A stretch of 64,000 nucleotides of DNA from Herminiimonas sp. (GCA_028292265.1 JAQGMR010000033.1:1-64000), one strand, 5' to 3'; counted from the stretch's first letter, positions 1 through 14,163 are shown. The notes: a model not told the origin generated them from the letters alone. Made by a program: numbers and translations.

Positions 1-308
1 CGGGCGGCGATAAGGCACTCTCCGCTACTGCCCTGGTGTTCTGGATGTTCCAGCTTAATCCGGCTCCGTTCTGCCTTCTGGACGAGGTGTATGCTCCGCT
101 GGACGATGCCAATACGGAGCGCTTCTGGAACATGGTCAAGCGCATGTCTTCGCATACTCAATTCCTGTTCATCTCGCATAACAAGATTGCGATGGAGATG
201 GCGCAGCAGTTGATTGGCGTCACGATGCAAGAACAGGGCGTCTCGCGGATTGTTGCGGTAGACATGGAATCGGCCGCAAGCTTCGCCAGTGAGGCGCAGG
301 CGGCCTGA
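1..308 (+). CDS. smc: Chromosome partition protein SMC, C-terminal end (partial)
   Basis: This is the last 101 codons of SMC, read from base 3; the 5' part lies outside the window. SMC is the ATPase that condenses and segregates the chromosome. The visible part is the C-terminal half of the head: the ABC signature tail ([11 protein letters not shown]), the Walker B stretch ending in LLDEV, the D-loop region with PLDDAN, and the H-loop near ISHNK. Followed by zipA and ligA, as in other Burkholderiales. One oddity is that the usual DEVDAPLDD reads DEVYAPLDD here, so the D-loop aspartate position is a tyrosine. Confidence 0.93.
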   Translation, partial: GGDKALSATALVFWMFQLNPAPFCLLDEVYAPLDDANTERFWNMVKRMSSHTQFLFISHNKIAMEMAQQLIGVTMQEQGVSRIVAVDMESAASFASEAQAA

Positions 309-342
309 CGCGCCGATCCTTTATGTTGGGTCCTTGACCAGA

Positions 343-552
343 TCAGTGCTGTGCGGAACGCGCCAGTGCCGCACGTTTCTGGTAATACGCCACATTCTGC
401 TGGGCTTCGCGAGCGCGGGCTTGCTCGACGTCAGCGCAGATCAGGTAATGGTCCTCGGCCCGGCGAAGGTACCAGCGGCGAATGACTCGCACGATAGGCT
501 GGATCGACAGCATGGTGAGATCCTGCAGTTTGTATTCCTTGGTCTCGGTCAT
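343..552 (-). CDS. Small hypothetical protein, 69 aa
   Basis: No family is recognised. The start at 552 is chosen because a strong ribosome binding site (GCGGAGG) lies 6 bases upstream on the minus strand; reading on to a start at 660 would add an unconvincing arginine- and serine-rich lead. The protein is soluble, charged and probably helical (VRVIRRWYLRRAEDHYLICADVE; an Ala/Arg/Gln-rich C-terminus). It sits convergent to smc and divergent from zipA. A real gene is likely from the ribosome binding site, but the function is unknown. Confidence 0.55.
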   Translation of the reverse strand: MTETKEYKLQDLTMLSIQPIVRVIRRWYLRRAEDHYLICADVEQARAREAQQNVAYYQKRAALARSAQH

Positions 553-1099
553 GTTGAACCTCCGCTTGGCGATGTCAGAATAATTGGACTTCGAAGCCTG
601 GTGCATGCCACTCGGTGCTTCGATCTGAGCGTAGCTTAGTATTGCGCTACGGCACCGCATTGATTGTGGTCAACGGTGCGATCATTGCTGTAGCTAAATG
701 GGGGCGGACTTGCGCAACTTCATACGAACACGATTTCGGGAGACGAACGTCCAGTCTTGTGCTTCGCGCCCGTCTGCATCGACTCTGCACCAGTGTGGGG
801 TGTGCGCTTGACAAGCTTGCAGGCCGCCACTACCCTTTGCCCGTGCGGCGTGCCTCTATGGTCTTGCCTTTTTTCTTGAACGTGCATGGAGCAAGCGGGA
901 CACCGAATCCGCGTGTAGGAATCGCAACCTGAACCAGTGCGCAAGCTTGAATGCGCGACCCGATGCAGTGCTCCTGCCCTGATAACCGACGGCTTCCGGC
1001 CTTGAACACAAGCATGAAACTCCAGTTATCCCTCCAGTCATTCCATTTTGCGCGGCGCTATCGTCGCCGATGCCTTCGCCACGAAAGTGCGCCAGAAGC
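553..1099. other. Intergenic region between the small hypothetical gene and zipA
   Basis: About 550 bases with no convincing gene. Short open frames on both strands lack ribosome binding sites and family features. The only signal seen is a promoter-like pair at 808-836 pointing toward zipA. Confidence 0.5.
808..836 (+). promoter_or_regulatory. Candidate sigma-70 promoter upstream of zipA
   Basis: A perfect -35 hexamer TTGACA at 808-813 is followed after 17 bases by TACCCT at 831-836, which keeps the three most important -10 positions (T, A, final T). It would start a transcript about 255 bases before zipA. This is prediction from motif only. Confidence 0.35.
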
Positions 1100-5348
<4,249 letters not shown>

Positions 5349-5399
5349 ACCGCTGCCCGTCCCGACTATCTGGCTCGGCACCCGTCGTGTAGAGGCGGT

Positions 5400-5417
5400 A
5401 TCCTCGGGGCCGAGGAT
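5400..5417. other. 18-bp perfect dyad between galU and def
   Basis: Eight-base arms (ATCCTCGG / CCGAGGAT) meet at a central GG. There is no T-run, so it is not a classical terminator. It could be a hairpin at the end of the galU transcript or a dimeric protein site. Confidence 0.45.
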
Positions 5418-5483
5418 CGTCCCTGGTCTTCAGAAGCGGGCAGGCAGTAGAACGGAAAGCCTTCGCATGGCAAGGAACAATGT

Positions 5484-6020
5484 ATGACTGTACGAGAGAT
5501 ACTTCGAATGGGCGACCCGCGGCTTTTGCTTCAGGCCAAACCCGTCACGACACTGAATACGCCGGAACTCGATGCTCTGATTGACGACATGTTCGACACC
5601 ATGCATGCGGCTGACGGTGCAGGCCTCGCCGCACCGCAGATTGGTGTTGACTTGCAATTGGTGATCTTTGGCTTCAGGCAAAGTGCCCGCTACCCTGAGG
5701 CGCCCCCGGTGCCTGAAACAGTGTTGATCAATCCGGTTCTGACGCCCCTGTCGGACGAGATGGAAGAGGGCTGGGAAGGCTGCCTGTCTGTACCGGGACT
5801 GCGCGGGATGGTGCCGCGCTATACCAGGCTGCGTTATGAAGGCACGGACCAGCATGGCAACCCGATCCGTCGCGAAGTGGATGGCTTTCATGCCCGCGTT
5901 GTGCAGCATGAGTGCGATCACCTGGCCGGCATTCTCTACCCGATGCGGATAACCAATTTCACGCAATTCGGCTATACCGATATTCTTTTTCCGGGACTGG
6001 ATGCGGGGCAGGACGAGTAA
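5484..6020 (+). CDS. def: Peptide deformylase
   Basis: 178 aa. It removes the formyl group from the N-terminal methionine of new proteins. All three family motifs are present: [10 protein letters not shown] (about 45-54), EGCLSVPG with the metal-binding cysteine near residue 100, and QHECDH with the two metal-binding histidines and the catalytic glutamate near 142-146. The ATG at 5484 is preceded by AAGGAAC at good spacing. It stands alone rather than beside fmt, its common partner; a second def elsewhere in the genome is likely. Confidence 0.95.
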   Translation: MTVREILRMGDPRLLLQAKPVTTLNTPELDALIDDMFDTMHAADGAGLAAPQIGVDLQLVIFGFRQSARYPEAPPVPETVLINPVLTPLSDEMEEGWEGCLSVPGLRGMVPRYTRLRYEGTDQHGNPIRREVDGFHARVVQHECDHLAGILYPMRITNFTQFGYTDILFPGLDAGQDE

Positions 6021-6156
6021 GTTCGCAGCAGAGGCGCGTTGAAGCCGCTCATCAACAAAAGTACACACGAGACCACGCAGAACGTCACGCGGAAATAGCT
6101 TGCCACCCCCCACGCAATCTCGTACCCGTTGTTGGGATGGAGTCGCGGCTCGCGCT

Positions 6157-6903
6157 TTAAAACGTCTCACTCGCATCCAGATAGCGCCACTGCCCGACCG
6201 GCAGGTCGCCCAGCATGACGCGGCCAATGCGCACGCGCTTCAAGCCGAGCACCTTCAGGCCGACGGCTTCGCACATGCGGCGGATCTGGCGCTTTTTTCC
6301 TTCCCGCAGCACGAAGCGCAACTGGTCTTCATTCTGCCAGGTGACCTTGGCGGGTAACAGCTTCTTGCCGTCCAGCGTAAGGCCATGCCGCAGGCGCTGC
6401 ATTTGCGCATCCGGCAGCTTGCCCGGCAATGTGTACTCAACCCGCACCAGGTATTCCTTGTCGATGGCTGCGTCCTCGCCAACAAGTTGCTTGGCGATGC
6501 GGCCATCCTGTGTCAGAACCAGCAAGCCGATTGAGTCGATGTCGAGTCGACCCGCAGGCACCAGGCTTTTCAGCTGGGAGCCGTGGAATTGTTGCGCGGA
6601 CCTGTCCTCGCTCCAGCGATTTTCCGGCTTGACCAGCACCACTGCGGGCAGATAACCGTCCTCAGCTTGTCCACTGACATAACCCATCGGCTTGTTAAGC
6701 AGGATCGTGACGCGCCGTGCCTGCTCGGCCTCGGCCTGTCGCTCGACAGTCACGCGCTGATGCGGCAGTACCTTGCTGCCGAGTTCGGAGACAACGACGC
6801 CATCCACCCGGACCCAGCCGCGAGCGATCCATTCGTCGGCTTCGCGGCGGGAGCACAGGCCGAGTTCGGACATGCGTTTTGAAAGGCGTAACGGTTCGGT
6901 CAT
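6157..6903 (-). CDS. rluF: 23S rRNA pseudouridine synthase, RluF-like
   Basis: 248 aa. It converts uridine to pseudouridine in RNA. An S4 RNA-binding domain (about 1-55, LRLSKRMSELGLCSRREAD) precedes the RsuA/RluB/E/F catalytic domain, with the active-site aspartate in GRLDIDSIGLLVLTQDG and the KKRQIRRM motif near the C-terminus. The RluF assignment comes from overall resemblance and is less sure than the family. The start at 6903 (MTEPLRLS) is favoured because it begins the S4 domain; the frame is open to 6972. No Shine-Dalgarno sequence is seen: the upstream DNA is an 11-bp tandem repeat with the complement of one. Downstream of glnD by 52 bases. Confidence 0.8.
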   Translation of the reverse strand: MTEPLRLSKRMSELGLCSRREADEWIARGWVRVDGVVVSELGSKVLPHQRVTVERQAEAEQARRVTILLNKPMGYVSGQAEDGYLPAVVLVKPENRWSEDRSAQQFHGSQLKSLVPAGRLDIDSIGLLVLTQDGRIAKQLVGEDAAIDKEYLVRVEYTLPGKLPDAQMQRLRHGLTLDGKKLLPAKVTWQNEDQLRFVLREGKKRQIRRMCEAVGLKVLGLKRVRIGRVMLGDLPVGQWRYLDASETF

Positions 6904-6909
6904 GAAATC

Positions 6910-6942
6910 AGTAAGGAGGCAGTAAGAAGGGAGTAAGAAGAA
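6910..6942. repeat. 11-bp tandem repeat upstream of the RluF-like gene
   Basis: Three units at 6910-6920, 6921-6931 and 6932-6942, each beginning AGTAAG(A/G)A on the plus strand. They fill most of the 52-base gap between glnD and the pseudouridine synthase. Confidence 0.75.
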
Positions 6943-6955
6943 AGTACGGTTCGAG

Positions 6956-9529
6956 TCAGACCTGCAATGCACCGAGCAAATCGGTTTCGAGGTGAATCTG
7001 GCTGCGCGCGCTGGACAGGGCCGCCCCGTCGACCAGAAACACGTCTTCGACCCGCTCGCCGAGCGTCATGATCTTGGCCGTGTGCAGATTGATGCGGTAT
7101 TTGGCCAGCACGTTGGCGATCGAGTACAGGAGGCCGTTGCGGTCATTGGCCGAAACGGACAGCAGGTAATACTGACCGCGTTCATCCGGACGCAGGTCCA
7201 CCGTCGGCGTGATCGGGAAGCTGCGCGAGAGGCGCGACAGGCGGGCCTTCGACGGCGGCGGCAGTGGCGCCGAGGACTTCAGCAATTCAGCCAGTTCATG
7301 CTCGATCAGGTTAATGATGTCACGGTAGGTGTTGGCGAAATTCGGCTCGGTAACCAGGAAAGTGTCGAGCGCATAGCCATGGCGGGTGGTGTGAATCTTG
7401 GCATCAAGGATGCTGAAGTTCTTGCGATCAAAATAGCTGCAGATGCGTGCGAACAGATCGGGCTGATCCTTCACGTAGACGGTTATTTGCAGACCTTCGC
7501 CGATCGGCGCGAGGCGGCATTTGACGATCGGCTGCTTGCTGTCAACATGGTTCCAGAGCGTACGCGTTTGCCAGGCAATGTCCGAGGCGTCGTGGCGCAA
7601 GAAATAGGCGACGTCGAGTTGCTGCCAAAGTCGCTTGCCCGCGTCTTCGTGCAGGCCGTAGAGTCGCAGGGTACGGATTGCTTCGGCCTGCCGGTTCGCG
7701 AACTCGCGGTCGGCCGAGGGTGCTTCCCCGCCCAATACCCGCAGCGTCATGCGGTAGAGGTCTTCCAGCAGCTTGCCCTTCCAGGCGTTCCATACCTTGG
7801 GACTGGTCCCGCGAATGTCCGCGACCGTCAGCAGGTAAAGGCCGGTCAGATGGCGTTCATCCTTGACCATGCTGGCGAACTCGCGGATTACGTCCGGATC
7901 GGAAAGGTCTTTCTTCTGCGCGACCTGGGACATGGTCAGATGCTGCTGCACCAGGAAAACCACGAGTTCCAGGTCCTCCTTGGGTAGTCCATGATCCTTG
8001 CAGAAGCGCCGCGCATCGGCCATACCAAGTTCAGAGTGGTCGCCGCCGCGTCCCTTTGCAATGTCGTGGAAAAGCGCCGCGACATACAACAACCAGGGCT
8101 GGGCGAAGTTGGCCATCAGCTGGCTGCAGAACGGGTATTCGTGAGCATGCTCCGGCATGGTAAAGCGCCGCACATTGCGCACCACCATCAGGATATGTTG
8201 GTCTACCGTGTAGACATGGAAAAGATCATGCTGCATCTGCCCGATGATGCGGCGGAAATTTGGCAGATAGCGGCCCAGCACGCTGAGTTGGTTCATGCGG
8301 CGCAGAGTGTGTGTAATGCCGCGTGGCGCCTGCAATATCTTGAGAAACAGCGTGCGGTTTACCGGATCACGCCGGAATGCCTGGTCGATGCCGAATCGCG
8401 CATGCCACAAGGCGCGCAGGGTGCGCGCCGTCATGCCATTCAGTTCGGTGTGCTCGGACAGGAGCAGGAACACCTCGAGCATGGTTGAGGGTTCGTCGAC
8501 AAACAGCGTGTCACGGGCGATGTCGATCAGGCCGTTGACTTCGTTGAAACGAGGGTTGATGGCCTCGGCCGGACCGGACTGCGGAAACAGTTGCGCTTCG
8601 ATATTCTGCAGCAGGATGGTATTGAGTTGGGTAACCGCCTTGGCCGCCCAATAGTAGTGCTGCATCAGGTATTCGCTAGCGCGCCGCGTGTCGCTGTTGC
8701 GAAAGCCAAATGATTCCGCAATGGGCGTTTGGACGTCGAAAACCAGTCTGTCTTCGCGCCGTTTGGTGTAAAGGTGCAGCCGGATCCGGATGTTCTTGAA
8801 TATGCGCTCCTTCTGCTTCAGCTGGCGCGCCTCGGTCGAGGTAATAAGACCGCGTTGCGCCAGTCCAGCCCACGACTTGCCGAGGCCGGCCGCCTTGGCA
8901 ACCCAGATGATGACTTGAAGGTCGCGCAAACCACCCGGGCTTTCTTTGCAATTCGGCTCAAGGCTGTAAGGCGTGTCTTCGTACTTGGCATGGCGCTGAT
9001 GCATTTCAAGCGTCTTGGCCTGGAAGAAAGCCTTCCGGTCCATCGCTTCTGTGCAGCGTTCCTGGAGGCGCTGGAACAGGCGACGATTCCCCGTCACCAG
9101 GCGGGCCTCAAGCAGGCTGGTCTGCACCGTAATGTCGGCAGCCGATTCGCTCAGGCATTCTTCGATAGTGCGGATGCTGTGCCCGATTTCCAGTCCCAAA
9201 TCCCAGAACATCTGCACGATCTCTTCCAGTTTTCCGCGCAGGTCGGCGTCTGGCGCTGCTTCCAGCAGGATCAGCACGTCCACGTCTGAGGCGGGGAAAA
9301 GTTCGCCCCGGCCATAGCCGCCGACCGCCACCAGCGCGGTATTGGCCGGAAGCGCGAACGATTGCCATGCGAGGGTGAGAATAAGGTCAACGTTCTGACG
9401 CAGGCGGGCAAGCAGCGGTTCGGGCTTCCCTTCGGCCTCGAATGCGGCGATTGCTTCCTGACGACCGGCCTTGAGTTGTTCCTTGAGCGTCTGGGCCAGT
9501 GACGGTACCTTTACGGCCGGAGAGGCCAT
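6956..9529 (-). CDS. glnD: [Protein-PII] uridylyltransferase / uridylyl-removing enzyme
   Basis: 857 aa, full length. GlnD senses glutamine and adds or removes UMP on PII proteins, thereby controlling glutamine synthetase and nitrogen genes. Domain order: nucleotidyltransferase with [17 protein letters not shown] (70-86, metal-binding Asp82 and Asp84), PII-uridylyltransferase helical domain, HD hydrolase domain with FHDIAKG near residue 488 for UMP removal, and two C-terminal ACT domains (about 690-760 and 800-857) for glutamine sensing. It starts 5 bases after the map stop, so map and glnD form one unit, an arrangement common in proteobacteria. Confidence 0.96.
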   Translation of the reverse strand: MASPAVKVPSLAQTLKEQLKAGRQEAIAAFEAEGKPEPLLARLRQNVDLILTLAWQSFALPANTALVAVGGYGRGELFPASDVDVLILLEAAPDADLRGKLEEIVQMFWDLGLEIGHSIRTIEECLSESAADITVQTSLLEARLVTGNRRLFQRLQERCTEAMDRKAFFQAKTLEMHQRHAKYEDTPYSLEPNCKESPGGLRDLQVIIWVAKAAGLGKSWAGLAQRGLITSTEARQLKQKERIFKNIRIRLHLYTKRREDRLVFDVQTPIAESFGFRNSDTRRASEYLMQHYYWAAKAVTQLNTILLQNIEAQLFPQSGPAEAINPRFNEVNGLIDIARDTLFVDEPSTMLEVFLLLSEHTELNGMTARTLRALWHARFGIDQAFRRDPVNRTLFLKILQAPRGITHTLRRMNQLSVLGRYLPNFRRIIGQMQHDLFHVYTVDQHILMVVRNVRRFTMPEHAHEYPFCSQLMANFAQPWLLYVAALFHDIAKGRGGDHSELGMADARRFCKDHGLPKEDLELVVFLVQQHLTMSQVAQKKDLSDPDVIREFASMVKDERHLTGLYLLTVADIRGTSPKVWNAWKGKLLEDLYRMTLRVLGGEAPSADREFANRQAEAIRTLRLYGLHEDAGKRLWQQLDVAYFLRHDASDIAWQTRTLWNHVDSKQPIVKCRLAPIGEGLQITVYVKDQPDLFARICSYFDRKNFSILDAKIHTTRHGYALDTFLVTEPNFANTYRDIINLIEHELAELLKSSAPLPPPSKARLSRLSRSFPITPTVDLRPDERGQYYLLSVSANDRNGLLYSIANVLAKYRINLHTAKIMTLGERVEDVFLVDGAALSSARSQIHLETDLLGALQV

Positions 9530-9534
9530 GCGGG

Positions 9535-10362
9535 TCAGGCCGTTGCCGTTTGCAGCGCCGGAGGCTGGATCAGTGCTGGAACCGGTGGCATGCCGGGCGA
9601 GACGGTCAGCACTTCATAACCGTTTTCGGTGACGAGGACGGTATGTTCCCATTGTGCGGAAAGGCTGCGGTCCTTGGTCTTGATGGTCCAGCCGTCGCCC
9701 ATTTCCCGAATGTCGCGACGCCCGGCGTTGATCATGGGCTCGACGGTGAATATCATGCCGGCCTCAAGCCTTTCCAGAGTCCCCGGACGACCATAGTGCA
9801 ACACTTGCGGCGCTTCGTGGAACACCTTGCCAATGCCGTGCCCGCAGAATTCTCGAACCACGCTGTAGCCGGCTTTCTCGGCGTGCTGCTGGATGACGAA
9901 GCCGATATCCCCGAGGTGGGCGCCCGGTTTGATCTTCGAAATGCCGAGCCACATGCATTCATAGGTGACGTCGCCAAGCCGCTTTGCCAGGATGGACGGC
10001 TCGCCGACATAGAACATGCGACTGGTGTCGCCATGGTATTCGTTCTTGATGACGGTAATGTCGATGTTGAGGACATCGCCGTTTTTGAGAACCTTGTCGC
10101 CCGGTATGCCGTGGCAAACCACGTCGTTGACGGAGGTGCAAATCGCCTTGGGGTAGGGGGTATATCCGGGTGGACAGTAGTTGAGGGGCGCGGGGATTGT
10201 TCCCTGGACATCCTTCATGTACTCGTGACAGAGCCGGTCAAGCTCACCGGTCGTCACGCCGACCTTCACGTGCGGCTGGATGAAATCGAGAACTTCGGCG
10301 GCGAGTCGACCGGCAATGCGCATGCCTTCGATATCTTCAGGGGTCTTGATTGAAATGGACAT
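9535..10362 (-). CDS. map: Methionine aminopeptidase, type I
   Basis: 275 aa. It removes the initiator methionine. The five metal ligands can be placed: the two aspartates in NIDITVI and YHGDTSRMF, the histidine in [12 protein letters not shown], and the glutamates in FTVEPMIN and WEHTVLV; the substrate histidine is in VCHGIPGDK. The start [10 protein letters not shown] at 10362 is the conserved family start; the frame stays open for 56 more codons. Upstream DNA reads as the complement of a Shine-Dalgarno sequence, so translation initiation must be weak or use another signal. Divergent from rpsB, as in many proteobacteria. Confidence 0.95.
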   Translation of the reverse strand: MSISIKTPEDIEGMRIAGRLAAEVLDFIQPHVKVGVTTGELDRLCHEYMKDVQGTIPAPLNYCPPGYTPYPKAICTSVNDVVCHGIPGDKVLKNGDVLNIDITVIKNEYHGDTSRMFYVGEPSILAKRLGDVTYECMWLGISKIKPGAHLGDIGFVIQQHAEKAGYSVVREFCGHGIGKVFHEAPQVLHYGRPGTLERLEAGMIFTVEPMINAGRRDIREMGDGWTIKTKDRSLSAQWEHTVLVTENGYEVLTVSPGMPPVPALIQPPALQTATA

Positions 10363-10546
10363 AGGAGGGTCGGGGCGCAGGTCGCTCCGCGACAAAAGTG
10401 AGAATGACGTGACTGGATTATAGACGAGACGGCTGCCTTTCGCCGGTAGCAAGCTTCGGAACACAAGGCGCCAGAAACATTCGGGAACGTGGGCGCATGC
10501 CCGCGCTTTTCGCCGGGCAGATTGCAGCATGCAACAGGCGGAAAGC

Positions 10547-10576
10547 TTGATGCAGCAGTGCGATATGGGGTAGAAT
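10547..10576 (+). promoter_or_regulatory. Candidate rpsB promoter
   Basis: TTGATG at 10547-10552, 18 bases, TAGAAT at 10571-10576. The match is good on both hexamers and it points at rpsB. Confidence 0.55.
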
Positions 10577-10609
10577 CTTGCGCTGGTCGCGCTCCGGTGA
10601 GGAACGCCC

Positions 10610-10649
10610 GAAGTCGGGGCGCTTGCATTGAAGTCGTGGCGCTTGCAAT
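10610..10649 (+). repeat. 20-bp tandem duplication in the rpsB leader
   Basis: Units 10610-10629 and 10630-10649 (GAAGTCGKGGCGCTTGCAWT) differ at two positions. Confidence 0.8.
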
Positions 10650-10667
10650 GCAGACCAGTACGGTGCT

Positions 10668-10703
10668 TTACCGCAGTTCCAATTTTTACCGCAGTTCCAA
10701 TCG
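10668..10703 (+). repeat. 18-bp tandem duplication in the rpsB leader
   Basis: Units 10668-10685 and 10686-10703 share the first 16 bases (TTACCGCAGTTCCAAT). Confidence 0.85.
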
Positions 10704-10823
10704 CCGCAGGCTATTTGGCTTGTGGCATGAAGTAAATCGCGAATCCGGTCGAAAAAAAGGGTGCCTCGCCTGCGTTTGCAGAGGGGTGGCTGACCGGGTT
10801 CCAGACCCAACCCTGGAGAAATC

Positions 10824-11576
10824 ATGTCAGTTACCATGCGTGAAATGCTGGAAGCCGGTGTCCATTTTGGCCACCAAACCCGCTTCTGGAACCCCAAGAT
10901 GGCCCCGTTTATCTTCGGCCATCGGAACAAAATTCACATCGTCAATCTTGAAAAAACCCTGGGAATGTACCAGGAGGCGATGAAGTACATCCGTCAACTC
11001 TCCTCGAATCGCGGCACTATTCTTATGGTCGGCACCAAGCGCCAGGCCCGCGAAATGATCGCCCAGGAGGCGCAGCGCGCCGGCATGCCATTTGTCGATC
11101 AGCGTTGGCTCGGCGGCATGCTTACCAATTTCAAGACCATCAAGACCTCGATCAAGCGCCTGAAAGACATGGAAGCTTCGGTTGAAGACGGTTCGGTCGA
11201 AAAAATGACCAAGAAAGAAGGCTTGATGTTCCAGCGCGAGATGCTCAAGTTGCAAAAGGCAATCGGCGGCATCAAGGACATGGGCGGCGTGCCCGACGCA
11301 ATTTTCGTGATCGACGTCGGTTATCACAAGGGCGCAGTGACTGAGGCGGCGAAACTGGGCATCCCCATCATCGGCGTGGTCGATACCAACCACTCGCCTG
11401 AAGGCGTGACCTATGTCATTCCTGGCAACGACGACTCGTCGAAGGCGATTGCGCTCTACGCGCGCGGCGTTGCAGACGCTATTCTCGAAGGCCGTGCGAA
11501 CGCGACCAACGATTTGGTTGAGTCGGTGAAGAACGGCACCGGCGACGAATTCGTTGAGGTCAACGCGGAAGCCTGA
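10824..11576 (+). CDS. rpsB: 30S ribosomal protein S2
   Basis: 250 aa, usual length. S2 binds the 30S subunit late in assembly and is needed for S1 binding. The conserved N-terminus ([22 protein letters not shown]), the helical coiled hairpin (about 105-160) and the [19 protein letters not shown] stretch are all present. It is followed by a terminator-like hairpin and then tsf, the standard rpsB-tsf pair. Confidence 0.98.
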   Translation: MSVTMREMLEAGVHFGHQTRFWNPKMAPFIFGHRNKIHIVNLEKTLGMYQEAMKYIRQLSSNRGTILMVGTKRQAREMIAQEAQRAGMPFVDQRWLGGMLTNFKTIKTSIKRLKDMEASVEDGSVEKMTKKEGLMFQREMLKLQKAIGGIKDMGGVPDAIFVIDVGYHKGAVTEAAKLGIPIIGVVDTNHSPEGVTYVIPGNDDSSKAIALYARGVADAILEGRANATNDLVESVKNGTGDEFVEVNAEA

Positions 11577-11661
11577 ATCCCGCTTCGCTGAGCGGGCGGC
11601 TGTCTTGACCGGTGCACTGTTTCAGGCGCTTCCGGTTCAGCAGCAGCCAGCAATGAGTGAG

Positions 11662-11693
11662 AAAAGGGGCAACGCACGTTAGCCCCTTTTTTT
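11662..11693 (+). terminator. Rho-independent terminator or attenuator between rpsB and tsf
   Basis: A 9-bp stem (AAAAGGGGC at 11662-11670 with GCCCCTTTT at 11682-11690), an 11-base loop and a run of seven Ts. It would reduce tsf expression relative to rpsB if read-through is partial. Confidence 0.85.
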
Positions 11694-11789
11694 CGAGCCG
11701 GAAGAATACGGATGGCAGGGCCGACGGTCCTGTCGGTTAAACATTATTTGACTCGGGTGCCATGAGCATCCTTGAATCGGGAGAACAAC

Positions 11790-12671
11790 ATGGCCGTTAT
11801 TACAGCTGCATTGGTCGGCGAACTGCGTGCAAAGACCGACGCACCAATGATGGAATGCAAGAAGGCGCTGACAGAAGCCGAGGGCGATATGGCCAAGGCA
11901 GAGGAACTGTTGCGCGTCAAACTCGGAAGCAAGGCATCGAAAGCGGCGTCGCGGATTACTGCCGAAGGCGTTGTGACAGCTTATATCTCCGGCAACGTCG
12001 GGGCGCTGGTTGAAGTGAATTGCGAAACCGACTTTGTTACCAAGAATGACGAATTTCTCGCACTTGCAAATGCCTGTGCGAAACTGGTTGCCGAGAACAA
12101 TCCGGCCGACGTTGCGGCATTGTCCGCTTTGCCACTTAATGGAAGCACTGTTGAAGCGCAGCGCACGACGCTGATCGGGCGCATCGGCGAGAACATGTCG
12201 ATCCGTCGCTTTCAGCGCTTCGAAACGCAAGTTAAACTGGCTTCGTACCTGCACGGCACCCGCATTGGTGTCATGGTCGAATTCGATGGTGCGGACGACC
12301 AGATCGGCAAGGACGTGGCGATGCACGTGGCAGCCATGAAGCCGGTATCGCTCTCTTCAGATCAAGTGCCTGCCGAGTTGATCGAGAAAGAGCGTTCGGT
12401 GGCGAAGCTGAAAGCGGCCGAGTCCGGCAAGCCGCCTGAGATCGTCACGAAGATGGTTGAGGGTTCGGTGCAGAAGTACCTGAAGGAAGTCTCCTTGCTG
12501 AACCAGCAGTTCGTCAAGAACGACAAGCAGACGGTGGAGCAAATGCTCAAGGCGACCAACTCCAGCGTCAAGTCGTTTGCCATGTTCATGGTCGGCGAAG
12601 GCATAGAGAAGAAGCAGGATGACTTTGCCGCCGAGGTGGCGGCACAGGTTGCTGCAGCGCGCCAGGGTTAA
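11790..12671 (+). CDS. tsf: Elongation factor Ts
   Basis: 293 aa. EF-Ts exchanges GDP for GTP on EF-Tu. The N-terminal UBA-like domain with the [12 protein letters not shown] motif (about 13-24) and the [12 protein letters not shown] motif (about 79-90) that contacts EF-Tu are present, followed by the dimerisation-type C-terminal domains. The ATG at 11790 has GGGAGAA upstream at good spacing and gives the conserved MAVITA start; an ATG six codons earlier is less likely. Confidence 0.97.
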   Translation: MAVITAALVGELRAKTDAPMMECKKALTEAEGDMAKAEELLRVKLGSKASKAASRITAEGVVTAYISGNVGALVEVNCETDFVTKNDEFLALANACAKLVAENNPADVAALSALPLNGSTVEAQRTTLIGRIGENMSIRRFQRFETQVKLASYLHGTRIGVMVEFDGADDQIGKDVAMHVAAMKPVSLSSDQVPAELIEKERSVAKLKAAESGKPPEIVTKMVEGSVQKYLKEVSLLNQQFVKNDKQTVEQMLKATNSSVKSFAMFMVGEGIEKKQDDFAAEVAAQVAAARQG

Positions 12672-12680
12672 GGCAGTACA

Positions 12681-12705
12681 GCGGGCCGCAAGGCCCGTTT
12701 TTTTC
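12681..12705 (+). terminator. Rho-independent terminator after tsf
   Basis: Stem CGGGCC (12683-12688) and GGCCCG (12693-12698) around a GCAA tetraloop, then seven Ts. It ends the rpsB-tsf unit. Confidence 0.9.
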
Positions 12706-12730
12706 GGCGGTGCGGAATTGGCCCTGCCGT

Positions 12731-12760
12731 TTGTGGCCGTAGCGTGCGGCCTATTAGAAT
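12731..12760 (+). promoter_or_regulatory. Candidate pyrH promoter
   Basis: TTGTGG at 12731-12736, 18 bases, TAGAAT at 12755-12760, placed just after the tsf terminator and 35 bases before pyrH. The -10 hexamer equals that of the candidate rpsB promoter. Confidence 0.5.
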
Positions 12761-12795
12761 AGCGTTACAAAACCGGGTATCCCAGGAGCCAGCAC

Positions 12796-13512
12796 ATGAG
12801 CAAAGCAGCCTACAAGCGCGTACTCCTAAAACTGTCGGGTGAAGCCTTGATGGGCGATGACGCCTACGGCATCAACCGCGTAACGATCGAGCGCATGGTG
12901 GCTGATGTGGCGGAAGTGGCGAATCTCGGCGTGGAGCTTGCGATCGTCATCGGCGGCGGGAACATCTTTCGCGGCGTGGCGCCGGGTGCGCAGGGTATGG
13001 ACCGTGCTACCGCCGACTACATGGGCATGCTCGCCACCGTCATGAATTCGCTGGCGCTGGCCGATGCCATGCGGCAGAACGGCATGACGGCGCGGGTAAT
13101 GTCTGCCATCAGCATTGAGCAGGTCGTCGAGCCCTACGTGCGCCCCAAGGCACTGCAATACCTTGAAGAGGGCAAAATCGTCGTTTTTGCGGCGGGCACC
13201 GGTAACCCATTTTTCACCACGGACACCGCCGCGGCATTGCGCGGCTCGGAAATTGGCGCGGAAATCGTGCTGAAGGCAACCAAGGTTGACGGCGTCTACA
13301 GCGCGGATCCGAATAAGGATCCGCATGCAACGCGCTACTCGACCATCAGCTTCGATGAGGCGATCTCGAGGCACCTGCAGGTGATGGACGCCACCGCGTT
13401 CGCCCTGTGTCGCGACCAGAAATTGCCGATAAAGGTGTTTTCGATCGTGAAGCCGGGCGCGCTGGTACGCGTTGTCATGGGCGAAGACGAAGGTACACTG
13501 GTTCACGTTTAG
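12796..13512 (+). CDS. pyrH: UMP kinase
   Basis: 238 aa, full length. It phosphorylates UMP to UDP, the first committed kinase step to UTP and CTP. It belongs to the amino acid kinase fold: LKLSGEAL at about 11-18 for phosphate binding, IGGGNIFRG at about 53-61, the UMP-binding [14 protein letters not shown] region, and the [17 protein letters not shown] nucleotide loop. A ribosome binding site (CCAGGAGCCAGC) precedes the ATG. First gene of the pyrH-frr-uppS-cdsA-dxr-rseP run. Confidence 0.98.
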   Translation: MSKAAYKRVLLKLSGEALMGDDAYGINRVTIERMVADVAEVANLGVELAIVIGGGNIFRGVAPGAQGMDRATADYMGMLATVMNSLALADAMRQNGMTARVMSAISIEQVVEPYVRPKALQYLEEGKIVVFAAGTGNPFFTTDTAAALRGSEIGAEIVLKATKVDGVYSADPNKDPHATRYSTISFDEAISRHLQVMDATAFALCRDQKLPIKVFSIVKPGALVRVVMGEDEGTLVHV

Positions 13513-13548
13513 AATAATTGGCAGGCACAAGTACGCAAGGAGAACAGC

Positions 13549-14109
13549 ATGACCATCGCTGACGTCAGAAAGAGCGCCGACCAGAGAATGCACAAGTCCA
13601 TCGAGACGCTGAAAGCGGATCTGGCCAAAGTGCGAACGGGTCGGGCACACGCGGGCATTCTGGACCACGTCCACGTCGACTATTACGGCAATCCGACTCA
13701 GATCAGCCAGGTCGCGAACGTCACCCTTATCGACGCGCGAACCATTGGCGTGCAGCCGTGGGAAAAGAAAATGATCGGCGCCATTGAGAAAGCGATTCGT
13801 GAATCCGACCTCGGCCTGAATCCATCGACCATGGGGGACATGATCCGAGTGCCGACGCCGGCGTTGACGGAAGAGCGCCGCAAGGAGATGGTCAAGCTGG
13901 TCAAGGTCGAGGCCGAGAACGCCAAGATCGCAGTCCGAAACATCCGCCGTGATGCCAACGAAGCGCTGAAGAAGCTCTTGAAAGACAAGGCGGTTTCCGA
14001 GGACGAAGAGCGCCGCTCGCAGGACGACGTGCAAAAATTGACGGACCGGTTCGTTGCCGAGATTGACAAGCTGGTCGCGGAAAAGGAAAAGGAAGTGCTG
14101 ACGGTCTGA
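13549..14109 (+). CDS. frr: Ribosome recycling factor
   Basis: 186 aa, the exact family length. With EF-G it splits post-termination ribosomes. The three-helix bundle domain is formed by the N-terminal helix ([23 protein letters not shown] trimmed here to its core) and the long C-terminal helices; the small beta domain covers about 30-105. The region around [11 protein letters not shown] is typical. AAGGAG precedes the ATG, and the gap to pyrH is 36 bases. Confidence 0.98.
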   Translation: MTIADVRKSADQRMHKSIETLKADLAKVRTGRAHAGILDHVHVDYYGNPTQISQVANVTLIDARTIGVQPWEKKMIGAIEKAIRESDLGLNPSTMGDMIRVPTPALTEERRKEMVKLVKVEAENAKIAVRNIRRDANEALKKLLKDKAVSEDEERRSQDDVQKLTDRFVAEIDKLVAEKEKEVLTV

Positions 14110-14163
14110 CGGCTTCCGCCGGTCCATTCCTCGCCATTCCGCGAACCAACCAGAGCGACGCCA

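Larger units (their letters stand above)
10363..10823. other. map-rpsB divergent region and rpsB leader
   Basis: 461 bases without a gene. It holds a candidate rpsB promoter (10547-10576) and, between promoter and gene, two tandem duplications (10610-10649 and 10668-10703) and a hairpin (GCATTG at 10625-10630 with CAATGC at 10646-10651). The leader is about 240 bases long, consistent with the autoregulated leader of ribosomal protein S2 genes, but no fold was computed. Confidence 0.55.

Noticed and set aside
615-932. 105-aa plus-strand frame before zipA
   Set aside because: Cys/Arg-rich, no ribosome binding site, overlaps the candidate zipA promoter.
10363-10375. AGGAGG next to the map start as a ribosome binding site
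   Set aside because: It is on the plus strand; the map mRNA carries its complement, so it cannot pair with 16S rRNA.
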